Source: Saccharum officinarum
Taxonomy: Eukaryota; Streptophyta; Magnoliopsida; Poales; Poaceae
DNA: 64,000 nt
Direction: 5' to 3'
Assembly: GCA_020631735.1 (NCBI GenBank)
Contig: CM036160.1
Coordinates: 117,677,753 to 117,741,752 of the forward strand
Part shown: one piece after another, positions 11,194 to 21,655 of the stretch
Position numbering within the stretch: position 1 is the first letter of the stretch
Layout of the letters: every line of letters starts with the position of its first letter
Position numbers and translations under genes: made by a program
The notes under the pieces: model-generated
The model's database searches: none
What the model saw: the letters and a program-made list of their open reading frames with translations, nothing else
What the model was told of the DNA's origin: nothing

Positions 11194-13054
11194 TGAAAGG
11201 TCTTGATGGCTAGAGGGGGGGTGAATAGCCTTTTAAAATTTTCTACAAAGACAAGCTAAACAAGTTTATCAATACAACAAATAGCGAGATGCGAGTTTTG
11301 CTTAGCCTACGGGGTGTTTACAAGCCACCTATCCAATTCACAATTCTAGTATATTGGCACTCAACCGCACAAGTTAAACCGAGAAGGTAACTACAACTAC
11401 AACTAGCAAGCAACACAAAAGAGCTACTCTAGCAAAGCAAACTAGCTAGCAAAGATAACTAAGAAAGTAATGCGGAGTTGAGTTAGGAGGGTTTCACAGA
11501 GGGGCGAAGTATTGAGCCAACCAATATGATCAACAATGAATACCAAGATAACCGAACACCGGGATCAATCAATCACAATTATGAAAGAGATGACGCGAAG
11601 ATTTATCCCGAGGTTCACGTGCTTGCCGGCACGCTAGTCCCCGTTGTGTCCCTTTTCACCACGTGGTTCGGTGGCTAATCGGTCTCACACCGAGCCTCTC
11701 AAAAGGCGCCACAAGAACCTACCAAATGGCAAAAGGTTGCAATGACACGAGCAATTCACTAATGTTGCCTTTGGCGCTTCGCCGAGGTAGGCACAAACCC
11801 CTCACAATCACCGGAGGTGGCCAAGAACAATCACCAACTCTTGCCAACGCCTCCAAGCTGCTCCAAGCCGTCTAGGTGGCGGCAACCACCAAGAGAAACA
11901 AGAATCCCGCAGCACATCAACCACCAAGTGCCAACTAGATGCTATCTCACAATGCAAATGCACTTGGATCACTCAATCTCACTTCGAATATGCAAAGAAG
12001 CAAGAGAGATGAGTGGGAGGGGAGTTGCTTAGCTCAAAGTGCTCACAAGTATGTCAAATGTCCAAGAGAGAGAGCCTTGAGCCGGCCAACGAGTATTTAT
12101 AGACGTACCCCTTCGAATATAGCCGTTAGAAACTTGAAACAGCCGAAGTCGCGCTGACCGGACGCGCTGGTCAAACTGACCGGACGCGCCGGTCGCGCAA
12201 CGGCTAGTTTCGCGAAGCACTGACCGGACACGCCGGTCGCAACGACCGGATGCGCCGGTCACGACCGGACGCGCCGGTCCCGTGACTGACCGGACACGGT
12301 GGTCAAGCCTGAGCCTCGCTCAACGAAACAGCGACCGGACGTGCTGGAGAACTGACCGGACGCCACAGTGCCCGCGTTCGGTCGGAGTCCAGTAAGCTCC
12401 CTGATCGACCGGACGCGCCGCGCGTCCGATCAACAGACTGAAAAACACGCAGATGCTGAACGCTGACCGGACGCGTCCGGTCACACCGTGACCGCGTCCG
12501 GTGCAGCGTCCGGTCACCACTGTGACCTCCGTTCGCCTCCGTTTCTTTTTCCGACTTCCGGCGTAGTGGAAAATAGGCATTTCATATCCCCGAAATCGCC
12601 TGAATCCCTCTCTACCGCTTAAACTCCACCGCCATCGCAAATGTGCTAACACCACCAAGTGATCATCACCATGTGCATGTGTGTTAGCATTTTCACAATC
12701 ATTTTTTGAGGTGTTATTAGTTCTATCCAAATGCATATGACATGAAATGCACACCTAGAGGCACTTAGGAGTTCAATAGCCGCGTCATTCCCCTCTTTAT
12801 AGTACGGCTATCTATCCTATAATGTAACCACACCCACTAGGTGTCTTGGTTACTAAAATACAACCCTTAAGCATATACCTTTGCCTTGATCACATAGGGT
12901 TGCATCCAAATCCAAGTGTGGCCATCATGATCACCATGTCCATCTTGCCACCAACCTTGGAATGTACTAATCCTCATATGCTACATACAACTTAGGCATA
13001 GGATTAGTACTTAGGCATTGTCACTAATTACCAACACCAAACATAGGACTTTCA
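11194..13054. mobile_element. Solo LTR inside Athila pol
   Basis: A 1,861-bp insertion with perfect GTAAG target copies (11189-11193 and 13055-13059). On the plus strand it begins TGAAAG and ends CTTTCA, a 6-bp terminal inverted repeat with the TG..CA ends of an LTR. There is no internal region, primer site or second LTR, so it is best read as a solo LTR left by recombination. It splits Athila pol exactly between the Tyr of HHAIAY and the following Ala. Orientation is not certain; a plus-strand TATTTATAGA sits near 12094. Family not identified. It carries a dense cluster of CCGGACGC motifs, listed separately. Confidence 0.85.
12150..12510. repeat. GACCGGACGC motif cluster
   Basis: Within about 360 bp roughly ten copies of GACCGGA or its CCGGTC partner occur, many as the larger near-palindrome GACCGGACGCGCCGGTC. 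Spacing is irregular, so this is not a simple tandem array. It is GC-rich and CpG-dense compared with the rest of the LTR. Confidence 0.8.
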
Positions 13055-13424
13055 GTAAGCAATTGCATGATGCTTCTTGTCTTTTGTTTGCCCCAAAACT
13101 GCCCCCACAGCATAATCACTAGCATCACACATAATTTCAAAAGGCAACGACCAATCAGGGGGTTGAATGATTGGTGCAGAGATGAGTGCATTCTTTAATA
13201 ATTCAAAAGCTTTTAAACATGCATCATCAAATTCGAAAGGAGCATCCTTGGCTAGCAAAAGAGTGAGTGGTCTAGCAATAAATGAAAAATCTTTTATGAA
13301 TCTGCGATAAAAACCAGCATGGCCAAGAAAACTTCGAATTCCTTTTATATTCACAAGTGGAGGTAGTTGTTCTATTACTTCAATTTTAGCTTTATCTACC
13401 TCAATACCTCTTTTAGACACTAGG
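13055..13424 (-). pseudogene. pol: Athila pol fragment, RT thumb to RNase H start
   Basis: A 123-codon open block between the two nested insertions. It reads SKRGIEVDKAKIEVIEQLPP, then FLGHAGFYRRFI and CDASDYAVGAVLGQ, the end of the RT domain and the start of RNase H in Ty3/gypsy pol. Removing Tat-1 with one CTAGG copy joins it in frame to the RT block ending GHLV at 27537. Removing the solo LTR with one GTAAG copy joins it in frame to 11188. The coding frame was therefore intact at both insertions. Confidence 0.9.
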
Positions 13425-14516
13425 TGTCGGTACCAACAGTATAGGGGTACCTACGTTTAACGATAATAACAACTAAAACGACTAAGCCACGACAAAGCGC
13501 AACCCACTTCAAAAACACGCGACAGGTCCGCCTCGTATGAGGCCGGCTCGACGGAATGCCTCGACCGCATCCCGTCTCCGACTCGTACGAGGCCCCCTCG
13601 ACGGGAGGCCTCGACCGCGCTCCAACCCGAACGAGGCTCGATCGCCCACCGGGAGCGCTCCGACTCGCGTGAGCCCAGGTCGAGGCGCTCGACCCCCTCT
13701 CTTTACCTACCCCAGGACAAAAGCCTTAGCATTTAATGCAATTACCTACTACCACCTACCGGCATGGCTGCGCGCGTGGTCGACGTGGGAACAATACCAG
13801 TGTCAGTCCTCACTGTTTTACCGCCCATCCCGTGATGGGAGGTGAAAAACGTCACTGTGCCCACCTTATCGCACACTGTACGTCACTGGTTACCCTCGAG
13901 GGAGAATACGACAAAGCCCGTACGCCGCGATTCCAGGGATTCGGACTTATCCGTTCGGCCTCGACCCAACCTCGACCCGGCCTCAATCCTCAACATAACG
14001 CAACATGGAAGGAAGGACGGTATGGCGCGGCGCTCCGGGTCATTTCAGCACCTCGTCCTTTACGACATCACGGTGTCCGGGGATGGTCGTCCATTCCTAG
14101 GGCACGTCGCTACAGTCATCTCAAACAGGGATTGACAAAACATCGTTTCAAGGCACCATCGTCCTGGCCACCTCTCGCCCTATAAAAAGGGGAGGCCGGG
14201 GCTCCACAAGGGGAGGAGAGACAGACGACGAGCCGCATACAAGATCGAGATCAACATCCCGAGCAATCATCTTGTACTTCCTTTTTCTCCTTTTTGAGAC
14301 CTGGGCTCACTACCCTCTCTCGCAAGCTTGTAACCCCTACACAAGCACCTCGGTGCAAGGAAATACAAATCTCTCCCTCCCCCCGCTGGACGTAGGGCCT
14401 TCTCTTGCCCGAACCAGGATAAACCCCCGTGTATTCTCCTTGCATCACCATCCAGGAAAAGGGACACGCAGCATTTACTCGTTGGTTTAGGACCCCCTCA
14501 GGTCCGAACACCGACA
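13425..14516 (+). repeat. 5' LTR of Tat-1
   Basis: 1,092 bp, starting TGTCGGTACC and ending CACCGACA. A TATA box (CTATAAAAAGG) at 14180-14190 marks the promoter, with transcription expected near 14210. CTCGA or TCGAG occurs at ten places. Confidence 0.96.
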
Positions 14517-14518
14517 GT

Positions 14519-14536
14519 TGGCGCGCCAGGTAGGGG
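14519..14536 (+). other. Primer binding site (Tat-1)
   Basis: TGGCGCGCCAGGTAGGGG begins two bases after the 5' LTR, the expected place for a tRNA-complementary primer site. I do not assign the tRNA. Confidence 0.75.
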
Positions 14537-14576
14537 ATCGCTGCGTGCCAACGTCGCTTTCCCGCCTTTTTCCTGG

Positions 14577-16685
14577 ATGGCTGACCCCGAACGCCCTATC
14601 CCGTTGGCCACGGTGATCTGGTTCGGGAGTTTAGAGTTCATGTCGCTCGGCTATGGCTACGATATGGTCCTACTCCCGCCGAGGCACCCTACCCACGAGG
14701 ATTACGAGCTCTCCCAGCCCGGGGGAGCAATCCGCCGGTACCGTCGCTCCAGGCAGGCGCGAGCCGCCCGACGGCGACGAGCCCGGCGCAACCATCGTCT
14801 CCACCTCGCGGAGGATGACGGGATCCCCCGTTCCGGCACCCTCCAGCCAGGCGCCGGCCCAGATTTCCTCGTGGAAGGTCTGGGAAGGATAAGCTTGGCT
14901 GGAGACAACATGCCGACGGAGAATCCCGCCGCTCCCCCGTCCGGTGAGACACCGCTATCCGGAGCACCCGCTCCGGCGTGGACAACCACATTTCCTTCGT
15001 CGTTCCCGTTTGGGCTAGACTCGGCTGCCCGGGTGTATGCATCTTCCGTGAGCGCTCGCATAAGTGCTTATGAGGAACTCCCCGGGCACCATCTACGCTC
15101 CACTCTGGACCTCGTTGCGTCCATACCGGCCTCTGATTGTCTGGACTCTACGGAGGCACCAGAAACAGAACCCCGTGTGACCGCTCCCCAACGTTGCGAC
15201 CCCGGTGACGATTTGCAACGGTCACACATTCCCCCGTCATACTACTACTTCGGCGCTCCTGACTCCGATTCGGCTGATGACACCTACGATCCGACTCGCG
15301 AGTGCTTCAACGTCGATGTTGAAAGCACGTCGGATTCACAGGAAGAGGAGCCGGTCGAAGGAAGGCACACGCCCCCCCATGTCGAGCTCCCTGCCGAGCG
15401 GGACAAGGCTCAACTCCTTGCGGATCAAGGAATGCAGCTCGAGCAAATCCGCGAGTTGCAGGAAAGGCTCGACGAGGAACGACAAAACCTGCATCTACTT
15501 CAACAAACCCTCGAGCGTGAGCGCGCGGAGCGCGCACTTGGCGGAAGAGCTCGCGAGAGAGCTCGCAACGTCAACCGTCACATCGACGAGGACCGGGTGG
15601 TCGACCCCCCGGTTTTCGCTCGAGCCAGCCAGAACGTCGTCGCCGCCGCCATGCTCCTCCGCAACATGCCCGAGCCGTCAAACCCCGATGCCCGCCGGGC
15701 TCGAGATGAGATCCGAGAACTCCTCGAGACCGCTGCCATGCAGCAGGCCGAGAGCTCTGCCTCGAGGCGACGCGAGCCCGCCTCGGAGCGGCTCGCAGAG
15801 CCCTCCCGACAAGAGAGAGAGGCCTCGGTTCATCCCGAACCTGCCCGACGGATTCGGATGGCTCCCGCCCCTGAGCCCGTCGCTCACGATCATGGACCTC
15901 GAGACACACGCGGCAACATCGTCGAGCGCCGCACGCGCAAGCACGGTGACAGCGCGGCTCGAGGTTACCACGTGCACAGGGGCGGGCGTTACGACAGCTC
16001 GGAGGATCGTAGCCCTTCACCCGAGCCTCCGGGCCCTCGGGTCTTCAGTAAGGCTATCCGCGAAACGATACTCCCGGCGCGGTTTCGCCCTCCCACGACT
16101 CTCGCCAAGTACAACGGCGAGACCAAACCCGAACTTTGGCTCGCCGATTTCCGCTTGGCGTGTCAGCTGGGCGGAGCCGCCGACGACCGGGTCATCATCC
16201 GACAGCTCCCCCTGTTCCTCTCCGACACCGCTCGAGCCTGGCTCGAGGATCTTCCGCCCCAACAGATCCACGACTGGGATGATCTCGTGAGGGTGTTCGA
16301 GGGGAACTTCAAGGGAACCTACATGCGCCCTGGGAACTCGTGGGACCTCCGAAGTTGCAAGCAGAAACCGGGTGAATCCCTCCAGGATTACATCCGGCGC
16401 TTCTCCAGGCAACGCACCGAGCTCCCCAACGTCACCGACTCCGACGTGATCATGGCTTTCCTCTCTGGCACCACTTGCAAGGAGTTGGTCCGAGAGTTGG
16501 GCCGTCACACCCCACTCACTGCCAACGGATTGATGGACATCGTCACCAACTTTGCCGCCGGCGAGGAGGCAGTTGGTGCCATCTTCGGCGGTGAGCAGGA
16601 CAAGGGGAAGCAGAAGGCCGACGATCCCGCAAGCTCCACCCGGGGCTCTAAGAGAAACAACCGCAAGAAGAAGAAAGGCCGGTAG
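14577..16685 (+). CDS. gag: Tat-1 gag
   Basis: A 702-codon open frame from the first ATG after the primer site. Residues about 53-74 form an arginine-rich patch (RRYRRSRQARAARRRRARR), which would suit nucleic-acid binding. A long acidic and proline-rich region follows, then a coiled coil at about 280-345 (IRELQERLDEERQNLHLLQQ). The retrotransposon gag core lies at about 515-640 (KYNGETKPELWLADFRLAC, ending near AGEEAVGAIF), and the frame ends in a basic tail. Gag forms the cytoplasmic particle that packages element RNA. The closing TAG at 16683 is one step from CAG, and similar sequence continues in frame beyond it, so the true product probably ran on into the protease region. Confidence 0.85.
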   Translation: MADPERPIPLATVIWFGSLEFMSLGYGYDMVLLPPRHPTHEDYELSQPGGAIRRYRRSRQARAARRRRARRNHRLHLAEDDGIPRSGTLQPGAGPDFLVEGLGRISLAGDNMPTENPAAPPSGETPLSGAPAPAWTTTFPSSFPFGLDSAARVYASSVSARISAYEELPGHHLRSTLDLVASIPASDCLDSTEAPETEPRVTAPQRCDPGDDLQRSHIPPSYYYFGAPDSDSADDTYDPTRECFNVDVESTSDSQEEEPVEGRHTPPHVELPAERDKAQLLADQGMQLEQIRELQERLDEERQNLHLLQQTLERERAERALGGRARERARNVNRHIDEDRVVDPPVFARASQNVVAAAMLLRNMPEPSNPDARRARDEIRELLETAAMQQAESSASRRREPASERLAEPSRQEREASVHPEPARRIRMAPAPEPVAHDHGPRDTRGNIVERRTRKHGDSAARGYHVHRGGRYDSSEDRSPSPEPPGPRVFSKAIRETILPARFRPPTTLAKYNGETKPELWLADFRLACQLGGAADDRVIIRQLPLFLSDTARAWLEDLPPQQIHDWDDLVRVFEGNFKGTYMRPGNSWDLRSCKQKPGESLQDYIRRFSRQRTELPNVTDSDVIMAFLSGTTCKELVRELGRHTPLTANGLMDIVTNFAAGEEAVGAIFGGEQDKGKQKADDPASSTRGSKRNNRKKKKGR

Positions 16686-17733
16686 GGCAAGCTCGAGGCC
16701 CCGACCGACGAGCTTGTCGCCGCTACCGAACGCAAGAAGCCTCGAGGCCCCCCCCGGCGGGGGCATCTTCGACAAAATGCTTAAAGAACCGTGCCCTTAC
16801 CACAAGGGACCCATTAATCATAACCTCGAAGATTGTCATATGCTCCGCAGGTACTTCGAGGGTGCAGGCAGCAAGAGCACCGACAAGAAGGAAGACCCGA
16901 AGGGTGACGACAAGGATGAAGGGTTCCCCGAGATCCACGATTGCTTCATGATCTACGGAGGACCCTCGACCCGCCTCTCAGCGCGCCAGTGCAAACGAGA
17001 GCGGCGCGAGGTTTTCTCCGTACAAACGGCGGTTCCCCATTTCCTCGACTGGTCTGCGGTGGCCATCACTTTCGACCGTGATGATCATCCTGACTACGTC
17101 CCCAATCCGGGGGTCTACCCTCTTGTTGTTGATCCCGTCATCGCCAACACACGCCTCACCAAAGTACTCATGGACGGTGGAAGCAGCCTCAACATCATCT
17201 ACTCCCAGACCCTCGACCTTCTGGGGGTCGAGAGAGCGCGCCTCCAACCAAGTGTCGGGGGCTTCCACGGAGTCGTACCAGGGAAACGGGCGGAACCCCT
17301 CGAACGGGTCGATCTGCCCGTTTGTTTTGGCACACCGGCCAACTTCAGAAAGGAGACCCTCACCTTCGAAGTGGTCGGGTTCTGAGGAACGTACCACGCT
17401 ATCCTCGGGCGCCCGTGCTACGCAAAGTTCATGGCAGTGCCGAACTACACCTATCTCAAGCTCAAGATGCCAGGCCCAAACGGCGTCATCACTGTAGGGC
17501 CCTCGTATGAACATGCCTACGAGTGCGACGTCGAGTGTGTCGAGCACGGCGAGGCTGTTTTGGAATCGGTGGCTCTGGCTGCAGACCTCGACGGTCTCGC
17601 CAACGAGATTCCCGACCCAAAACGCCACGCCGGCAGCTTCGAGCCCGCAGAAGACGTCAAGCTCGTGCCCCTCGACCCCGCTGATCCCAACGGGAAGGCG
17701 CTGAACGTCAGCGCCACCCTCGACCCGAAATAG
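16686..17733 (+). pseudogene. pol: Tat-1 gag tail and protease
   Basis: Continuation of gag-pol after the TAG. The frame slips by one near 16755, in a run of C and G, and the sense frame resumes as GGGIFDKMLKEPCPYHKGP, with a Cys-His motif (CPYH..LEDCHMLRRYF). The retropepsin site reads VLMDGGSSLNII near 17166-17200: aspartate is kept but the usual Asp-Ser/Thr-Gly is Asp-Gly-Gly. Two in-frame stops follow, TGA at 17383-17385 (Arg expected; CGA to TGA) and TAG at 17731-17733 (Gln expected; CAG to TAG). Confidence 0.82.
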
Positions 17734-17739
17734 GAAGCC

Positions 17740-20700
17740 GTGCTCGTCGACTTTCTCCACGCAAACGTCGACATTTTTGCGTGGAGTCCCTCGGATATGC
17801 CGGGCATACCCAGGGAAGTCGCCGAGCACGCCTTGGAGATCCGGGCCGGATCCAAACCGGTGAAGCAACGCCTGCGCCGCTTCGACGAGGAGAAGCGCAG
17901 GGTCATCGGCGAGGAGATCCACAAGCTACTGGAGGCCGGGTTCATCAAGGAAGTTCACCATCCCGAGTGGCTAGCTAATCCTGTATTAGTTAAGAAAAAG
18001 AGTGGGAAATGGAGGATGTGTGTGGACTATACTAGTTTGAATAAAGCATGTCCAAAAGTTCCCTTCCCTTTGCCACGCATTGATCAAATCGTTGATTCCA
18101 CTGCGGGATGTGAAACTCTCTCGTTCTTGGATGCCTACTCCAGTTACCATCAGATCAAAATGAAGGAGTCCGACCAGCTCGCGACTTCATTCATCACCCC
18201 ATTCGGCATGTATTGCTATGTTACGATGCCCTTCGGTCTCCGGAACGCAGGGGCCACGTACCAACGATGCATGCAGCACGTCTTTGGGGAACACATCGGG
18301 TCGACGGTCGAGGCTTATGTCGATGACATCGTTGTCAAGACAAAACAAGCCGACGGTCTGGTCAGTGACCTCGACGTAGCGTTCAAATGCCTCCGAGCAA
18401 AAAACATCAAACTTAACCCTGAGAAATGCATCTTTGGTGTCCCTCGAGGCATGCTTTTAGGATTCATCGTATCCAAACGCGGCATCGAGGCCAACCCCGA
18501 GAAAATCTCTGCCGTAACAAAGATGGGCCCCATCCGAGATCTGAAGGGTGTACAGAGGGTCACTGGTTGCCTTGCAGCACTCAGCCGCTTCATTTCACGC
18601 CTCGGAGAAAAGGCGCTCCCTCTGTACCGTCTCCTAAAGAAATCACAGCATTTTTCATGGACCCTCGAGGCTGAGGAAGCTCTCACAAAACTCAAGGCCA
18701 CGCTCTCTAACTCACCCATCCTCGTCCCTCCGACCCCGGGGGAACCACTTCTACTGTACGTCGCTGCGACGTCACAAGTAGTCAGTTCGGTCCTGGTGGT
18801 CGAACGGGCCGAAGAGGCGCATACCTTGCTTGTCCAGAGGCCGGTCTATTTCATCAGCGAGGTGCTCTCAGAAATAAAGGTTCGATACCCACAAATTCAG
18901 AAACTGCTATACGCCGTCATCCTGACACGGCGCAAGCTCCGACACTACTTCGAGGGCCACCCGGTTACTGTGGTTTCTTCTTTCCCCTTGGGAGAGATAG
19001 CCCGGAACCGGGAAGCCTCGGGTAGGATTGCTAAATGGGCGGTCGAACTCATGGGCGAGGCACTGTCCTACGCACCGCGCAAGGCTATCAAGTCACAAGT
19101 GTTAGCCGACTTCCTGGCTGAATGGACCGACACTCAACTCCCTCCCGCACAGCTCCAGGCAGAGCTGTGGACCATGTACTTCGACGGGTCGTTGATGAAA
19201 ACAGGGGCAGGCGCGGGCTTGCTCTTCATCTCGCCCCTCGGAGTTCACATGCGCTACTTCATCCGGCTCCATTTCCCTGTGTCCAACAACGTCGCCGAGT
19301 ACGAGGCACTTGTCACAGGGTTGAGAATTGCCATCGAACTCGGAGTCCGACACCTTGACGTTCGAGGCGACTCCCAGCTCGTAATCGATCAAGTCATGAA
19401 GAGCTCGAGCTGCCGGGACCCCAAGATGGAAGCCTACTGCCAAGAAGTATGGCGCCTCGAGGACAAGTTTCATGGCCTCGAGCTCAACCACGTCGCACGC
19501 AAGTATAATGAGGCCGCCGATGAACTGGCAAAAATCGCGTCCAGTCGAGCTACGGTTCCACCAGACGTTTTCGCAAGAGATCTCCAGCAGCCATCCGTCG
19601 ACCTTGGGCCAGACGGAGGGGTCGACAGGACGTCACTCGACCCCCCACCTGAGGCAGAAGCCCCCTCGACCGGGGCTGAAGCCTTACAGGCAGAGGGTTT
19701 GACCCCACCACCCGACCTCGAGCCGGACTGGCGCGGTCCGTACCTCGACTACCTTATCCGAGGGAACCTCCCCTCGAATAAGACCGAGGCTCGACGGATC
19801 GCTCGCCGGGCCAAAACCTTTGTGATCATTGGCAACAGTAGGGAGCTGTATCACCGCAGCCCTACTGGCATCCTCCAACGCTGCATCACAAACGAGGAAG
19901 GCAGGGACCTGCTCAGCGACCTGCACTCGGGGGCTTGCGGTCACCACGTAGCGCCTCGAACCCTCGTCGGGAACGCCTTTCGACAAGGATTCTATTGGCC
20001 GACCGTGGTCTCCGACGCTGTCAGGCTAGTACGCTCCTGTAAAGGTTGTCAGTACTATGCGAGACAGACTCATCTTCTGGCACATGCCTTGCAAACTATC
20101 CCTATCACATGGCCGTTTGCTGTTTGGGGGCTCGACCTTGTCGGACCCTTGAAAAGGACGATTGGCGGCTTCACCCACTTGCTCGTTGCCATCGACAAAT
20201 TCTCCAAGTGGATCGAGGCCCGCCCTATCACCAGCATCAGGTCCGAGCAAGCTGTGCTCTTCTTCACCGACATCATCCATCGCTTCGGGGTTCCTAACTG
20301 TATTATCACAGACAACGGCACCCAGTTCACTGGGAAAAAGTTTTTGGATTTCTGCAACGACCACCACATTCGTGTACTCTGGTCAGCTGTGGCTCATCCA
20401 AAAACAAATGGCCAAGTGGAACGTGCTAACGGCATGGTCCTACAAGGCCTGAAACCCAGAATCTTTGACAAGCTAAACAAACATGGCAAAAGATGGGCTG
20501 CCAAGCTACCCTCGGTCCTGTGGAGCCTAAGGACAACGCCGAGTCGAGCCACGGGCTTCACTCCGTTCTTCTTAGTCTACGGGTCTGAGGCTATGCTCCC
20601 AACTGATATAGAATACGGGTCCCCAAGATTGAAGGCTTACAACGAGAAAAACAATGGCGCCGCAAGAGAAGACGCCCTCGACCAGCTCGAGGAGGCCTGA

Positions 20701-20970
20701 GATGTGGCTCTATTGCATTCTGCCAGGTACCAACAAGGCCTTCAACGTTACCACGACAGACACGTCCGCAAGCGTGACCTCAACGTCGGCGATCTGGTGC
20801 TACGACGGAACCAGAACACCAAGGGACGCCACAAGCTCACGCCGCCATGGGAAGGACCGTACATCATCGCAGAAGTACTGAAGCCGGGCACCTACAAGCT
20901 ATCCAACGAGAAGGGCGAAATCTTCACTAACGCTTGGAACATTGAACAGCTACGTCGCTTCTTTCCTTAA
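17740..20970 (+). pseudogene. pol: Tat-1 pol: RT, two RNase H regions, integrase
   Basis: A long frame of 986 codons plus a tail after one stop. RT lies at about residues 60-300, with the catalytic YVDDIVVK near 193. A Ty3-type RNase H follows that looks degenerate (no clear D-E-D-D set). A second, archaeal-type RNase H at about 476-600 has its full set: YFDGS, EYEAL, RGDSQL and ADELA. Integrase follows, with zinc-region residues near 727-765, and all three acidic positions in GLDLVGP, ITDNGTQF and NGQVERAN. TGA at 20698-20700 (Arg expected) interrupts; the frame then continues to a GPY module (PPWEGPYIIAEVLKPG) and ends at 20970. Only the stop prevents a complete product of this half. Confidence 0.88.
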
Positions 20971-21655
20971 AAAGCCTCGAGGCTCTGTAATTTCTTTTTC
21001 GTCAATAAGGAATACAGCGATGTTCAAACTTTCGTTTCACAATGAGGAAGGATCGACTCTGCACTCCCAGAATCGACCCTCCCTCAGGGGCTACAAAGGG
21101 GGGGAACCCCCAGTCCTCAAAAAAACTTGCACTCTTTTTTAAATTTAAGAACCGCTTCTTAGATCGACAGCGCCGCAAGAACACCTTAAGGTTCGAAAGG
21201 GCTCTCGAGCCAGGAAAATCACCTACGCCCCCGAGGCTACGGTACCTTCGCTCACCCCTCACGCCTTCTAAGGGGCACGTCCGCACGCTAGGAAGATCTA
21301 ATAACGGTTCATAACTTTGAAAAAGAGTACACCCCCTATCGCTTAGATCAAGTTCTTACACGATCTACGAGGCCGCAAAAGCGCCCTAAAGCTCGAGGGC
21401 AGTCGAGCCGTGAGATCACTTACGCCTCCGAGGCTACGGTACCTCCACTCGTTCCCCTGCGCCAAAGGACGTGACTGCGTGCTAAGTAAATCGTACGAGA
21501 ACACAATCCAAGCGATAAAGGGAAGGGAAGCTCGAATAAAACTAAATTAACCACGAACTGGTTTATGTTTCGAGTTTTCTAAGGCCCCCGAGGCCACCAC
21601 AACCGAAAATCAAAATAACTAACTTATTACATGGGCCTCTGTGCCCAGATTTGGC
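20971..21655 (+). repeat. Spacer between pol and antisense gene, degenerate repeat
   Basis: Non-coding DNA between the convergent ends of pol and the antisense gene. A block ending in CCGAGGCTACGGTACC occurs twice, near 21231 and 21428, about 196 bp apart and imperfectly matched. No gene seen. Confidence 0.6.

Noticed and set aside
11194..13054. Complete small element or gene in the 1.86-kb insertion
   Set aside because: No internal repeat, primer site or recognisable protein; TG..CA ends and a 5-bp target duplication point to a solo LTR.
15571..16020. Minus-strand open frames opposite Tat-1 gag
   Set aside because: Arg/Gly/Pro-rich translation with no domain; the sense frame is a 702-codon gag.
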